The position numbers were made by a program, and so were the translations under genes. From an uncultured Clostridium sp. (lineage in GTDB: Bacteria; Bacillota; Clostridia; Lachnospirales; Lachnospiraceae), in contig UQFC01000027.1 of NCBI GenBank assembly GCA_900540335.1, forward strand, positions 1 through 32,199: a DNA stretch of 32,199 nucleotides, given 5' to 3'. The notes under the pieces were generated by a model. The model made no database searches. It saw only the letters and a list, made by a program, of their open reading frames with translations, and had not been told where the DNA came from. This document shows positions 30,956-32,199 of the stretch, one piece after another. The stretch's first letter is position 1; the number at the start of each line of letters is the position of its first letter.

Positions 30956-31357
30956 ATGCTTATTTACAATTTTTGAAAAAGTTTTCGAGGTACAAATGAA
31001 CATAAATATATTTATATATCTGTATCTTTATCTGTTTCTGTATCTGTATCGGGTTTTTTCGGTTCAGAAAATAACCGTTCGTTAATTCAGTTTTTATTTT
31101 AGAAATGAATCATCAGAAAATCCTTATTTTATGCGGTTTTCAAGGATTGTTAGAAAATAACCGTTCGGTTTTTCGGTTTTCTGTACTGGGTGGTACAAAT
31201 TTTGAAGTGCAGGTTTGTACCTGGTATAAAGTCAAAAATAAACCGAAATTTTCCGAACGCATAAAAAATAACCGTTCGGTATCGGTCGGTTACCAAACGA
31301 TTATTTTATCAACTCAATATTTTGTGGATAATGTGAATAACTCTGGGGATAACTCTG
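30956..31357. other. Origin-like intergenic region with iteron-type repeats
   Basis: No credible gene lies between promoter copy 3 and the stop of the right-edge gene. The stretch holds six tandem hexamers near TATCTG (31017-31052). It also holds three direct copies of AAAATAACCGTTCG (31068-31081, 31154-31167, 31265-31278), with an inverted imperfect copy after the third (about 31289-31305). Three DnaA-box-like 9-mers lie at 31323-31352. The DNA is AT-rich. The whole resembles a replication origin, though no Rep gene is in the window. Confidence 0.55.
31323..31352 (+). promoter_or_regulatory. Cluster of three DnaA-box-like sites
   Basis: TGTGGATAA (31323-31331) is the reverse complement of the DnaA box TTATCCACA. 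TGTGAATAA (31332-31340) and TGGGGATAA (31344-31352) each differ by one base. All three have the same orientation. Confidence 0.65.
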
Positions 31358-32199
31358 TTATTGTATCTGCTCAATATCTCCATTATCGAGATAAACTATA
31401 AAATCCTGGAGGACTGTTCCGCTAAACATCAGATTAGCATCGTGCTCCTCTCCTTTTACATACTCATGGACCGTAACGAACAGATTGCCGCTAAGATACT
31501 GTATCTTCGTTGTGGTATTGTTATAAAAATTCACAATACAGTGAATCTCATCATCGTTCGTAAATTTCCATTGGTAGTAATCTTTTGCATATTCCACCAT
31601 CTGCACATCCGCAGAAATGGCAGACACTCTCCATTTTCCTGTAACATCATTCCGCACTTTATCTCTGGAAAATGTCGCATCTATATCGTGGCAGCTCTTA
31701 TCGCTGATTCCGTACATTCCATCCCGGTGCGGTACTTCCTGCGTGTCCTCTGTTTCCGCAGGCTCCGTTGTTTCTTCCGGCTTTATCAATTCCCCTGTTG
31801 CGTAGTTGTATGCATCCTTACCGGTTGTAGGATAATACAGGTGTCCGTTCTCGCTGTCAGTGATATAAACAACCGTCCAGCTATTATTCAGGTACTGGCA
31901 TCTGACAATAAGATTTTGTGCATCTGTGATAAGGTAAGCCTCCATATCGACAACACTTCCGGCTGTCTTGTAATTCCCCCAATAACAATCAGAAACTTTC
32001 TTTACTCCAATCGACTGTAAAGCAGTTTCTAAAGCCTTGACCACTCCATCCCCATCCGGGCATGATTCAGCCTGTTCTTGTGTTATTTTCGTGAATCCGT
32101 CCGGCATTTCTACCGCCGATGTCGGCTCCACTTCGCTGCTTTCGCTTTCAGCTACGCGCTCGGTCTGCGAGGTATCAACTTCCGTTGTACCCCCCCCCC
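31358..32199 (-). CDS. Extracytoplasmic-type protein, truncated at the window edge
   Basis: The frame is open from the stop at 31358 to the right edge, so the N-terminus is missing. The visible N-terminal part is rich in Ser, Thr and Glu (TERVAESESSEVEPTSAVEMPD), as in linkers behind lipoprotein signals. A domain with YITDSENGHLYYPTTGKDAYNY follows, then a Pro/Glu/Thr linker, then a second domain ending NLFVTVHEYVKGEEHDANLM. No family is recognised. The gene's downstream side is the origin-like region, and it is not part of the three operons. The edge itself is a run of ten C on plus. Confidence 0.6.
   Translation of the reverse strand, partial: GGGTTEVDTSQTERVAESESSEVEPTSAVEMPDGFTKITQEQAESCPDGDGVVKALETALQSIGVKKVSDCYWGNYKTAGSVVDMEAYLITDAQNLIVRCQYLNNSWTVVYITDSENGHLYYPTTGKDAYNYATGELIKPEETTEPAETEDTQEVPHRDGMYGISDKSCHDIDATFSRDKVRNDVTGKWRVSAISADVQMVEYAKDYYQWKFTNDDEIHCIVNFYNNTTTKIQYLSGNLFVTVHEYVKGEEHDANLMFSGTVLQDFIVYLDNGDIEQIQ

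Noticed and set aside
31066..31280. The AAAATAACCGTTCG repeats as a CRISPR array
   Set aside because: There are only three copies, the spacing is uneven and much longer than CRISPR spacers, and no cas gene is present.
31105..31401. Plus-strand 98-codon frame in the origin-like region
   Set aside because: No ribosome site is present. Its repeated Asn-Asn-Arg-Ser-Val arises from the DNA repeats, and it runs over the DnaA-box cluster into the antisense of the right-edge gene.

Overview
The window looks like part of a chromosome from a low-to-mid GC Clostridia, most likely a Lachnospiraceae (Blautia/Ruminococcus-like). The basis is gene repertoire (class III FBPase, YerC-type TrpR relative, DUF1836, MetA with Glu111, compact LigA), strong AGGAGG ribosome sites and sigma-A type promoters. 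The genus is an inference; no taxonomic marker is present. Nearly every gene is on the minus strand.

Positions 1-2105 hold a group IIC intron with its reverse transcriptase/maturase, lying directly behind an intrinsic terminator. At the left edge it abuts a piece of domain I from a second IIC intron. Positions 2144-17843 are ordinary backbone: a small acidic membrane protein, pcrA, ridA, a coiled-coil protein divergent from a DUF1836 regulator, a YerC/TrpR-like regulator, a talC/fsa-cof HAD pair, a Na/Pi cotransporter, an orphan ABC solute-binding lipoprotein behind a palindrome, and a tight rluF-ligA-metA-fbp-maf operon.

From about 18.2 kb to the right edge the DNA is accessory. It holds about 30 short, tightly packed, leftward genes with single-stranded-DNA-binding protein, Cys-rich zinc-ribbon proteins, an Xre regulator, a DUF6291-like protein, DUF6809-like and LPD28-like proteins. 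This suits an integrated phage-, plasmid- or ICE-like element, but no integrase, relaxase, capsid or portal gene is in the window.

The accessory genes form three operons: 30868-28086, 27968-25672 and 25562-18209. Each starts behind a copy of the same promoter module: a TTGACA box, a CTACGTGTTA block next to the -10, and an 18-bp inverted repeat AACTC-N8-GAGTT over the predicted transcription start. The Xre gene ends operon two and is a candidate regulator. Upstream of all three lies an AT-rich region (30956-31357) with hexamer repeats, AAAATAACCGTTCG repeats and three adjacent DnaA-box-like 9-mers, resembling a replication origin.

The most notable observations are: (a) a DUF6273-like protein whose last 35 codons look like the variable region of a diversity-generating retroelement, followed by a GC-rich hairpin; (b) the three-copy promoter-operator module; (c) the origin-like region; (d) a candidate plus-strand small RNA at 30652-30740 with its own promoter and terminator, convergent with the first 52-codon gene of the element; and (e) a zinc-ribbon gene broken at a 7-base homopolymer.
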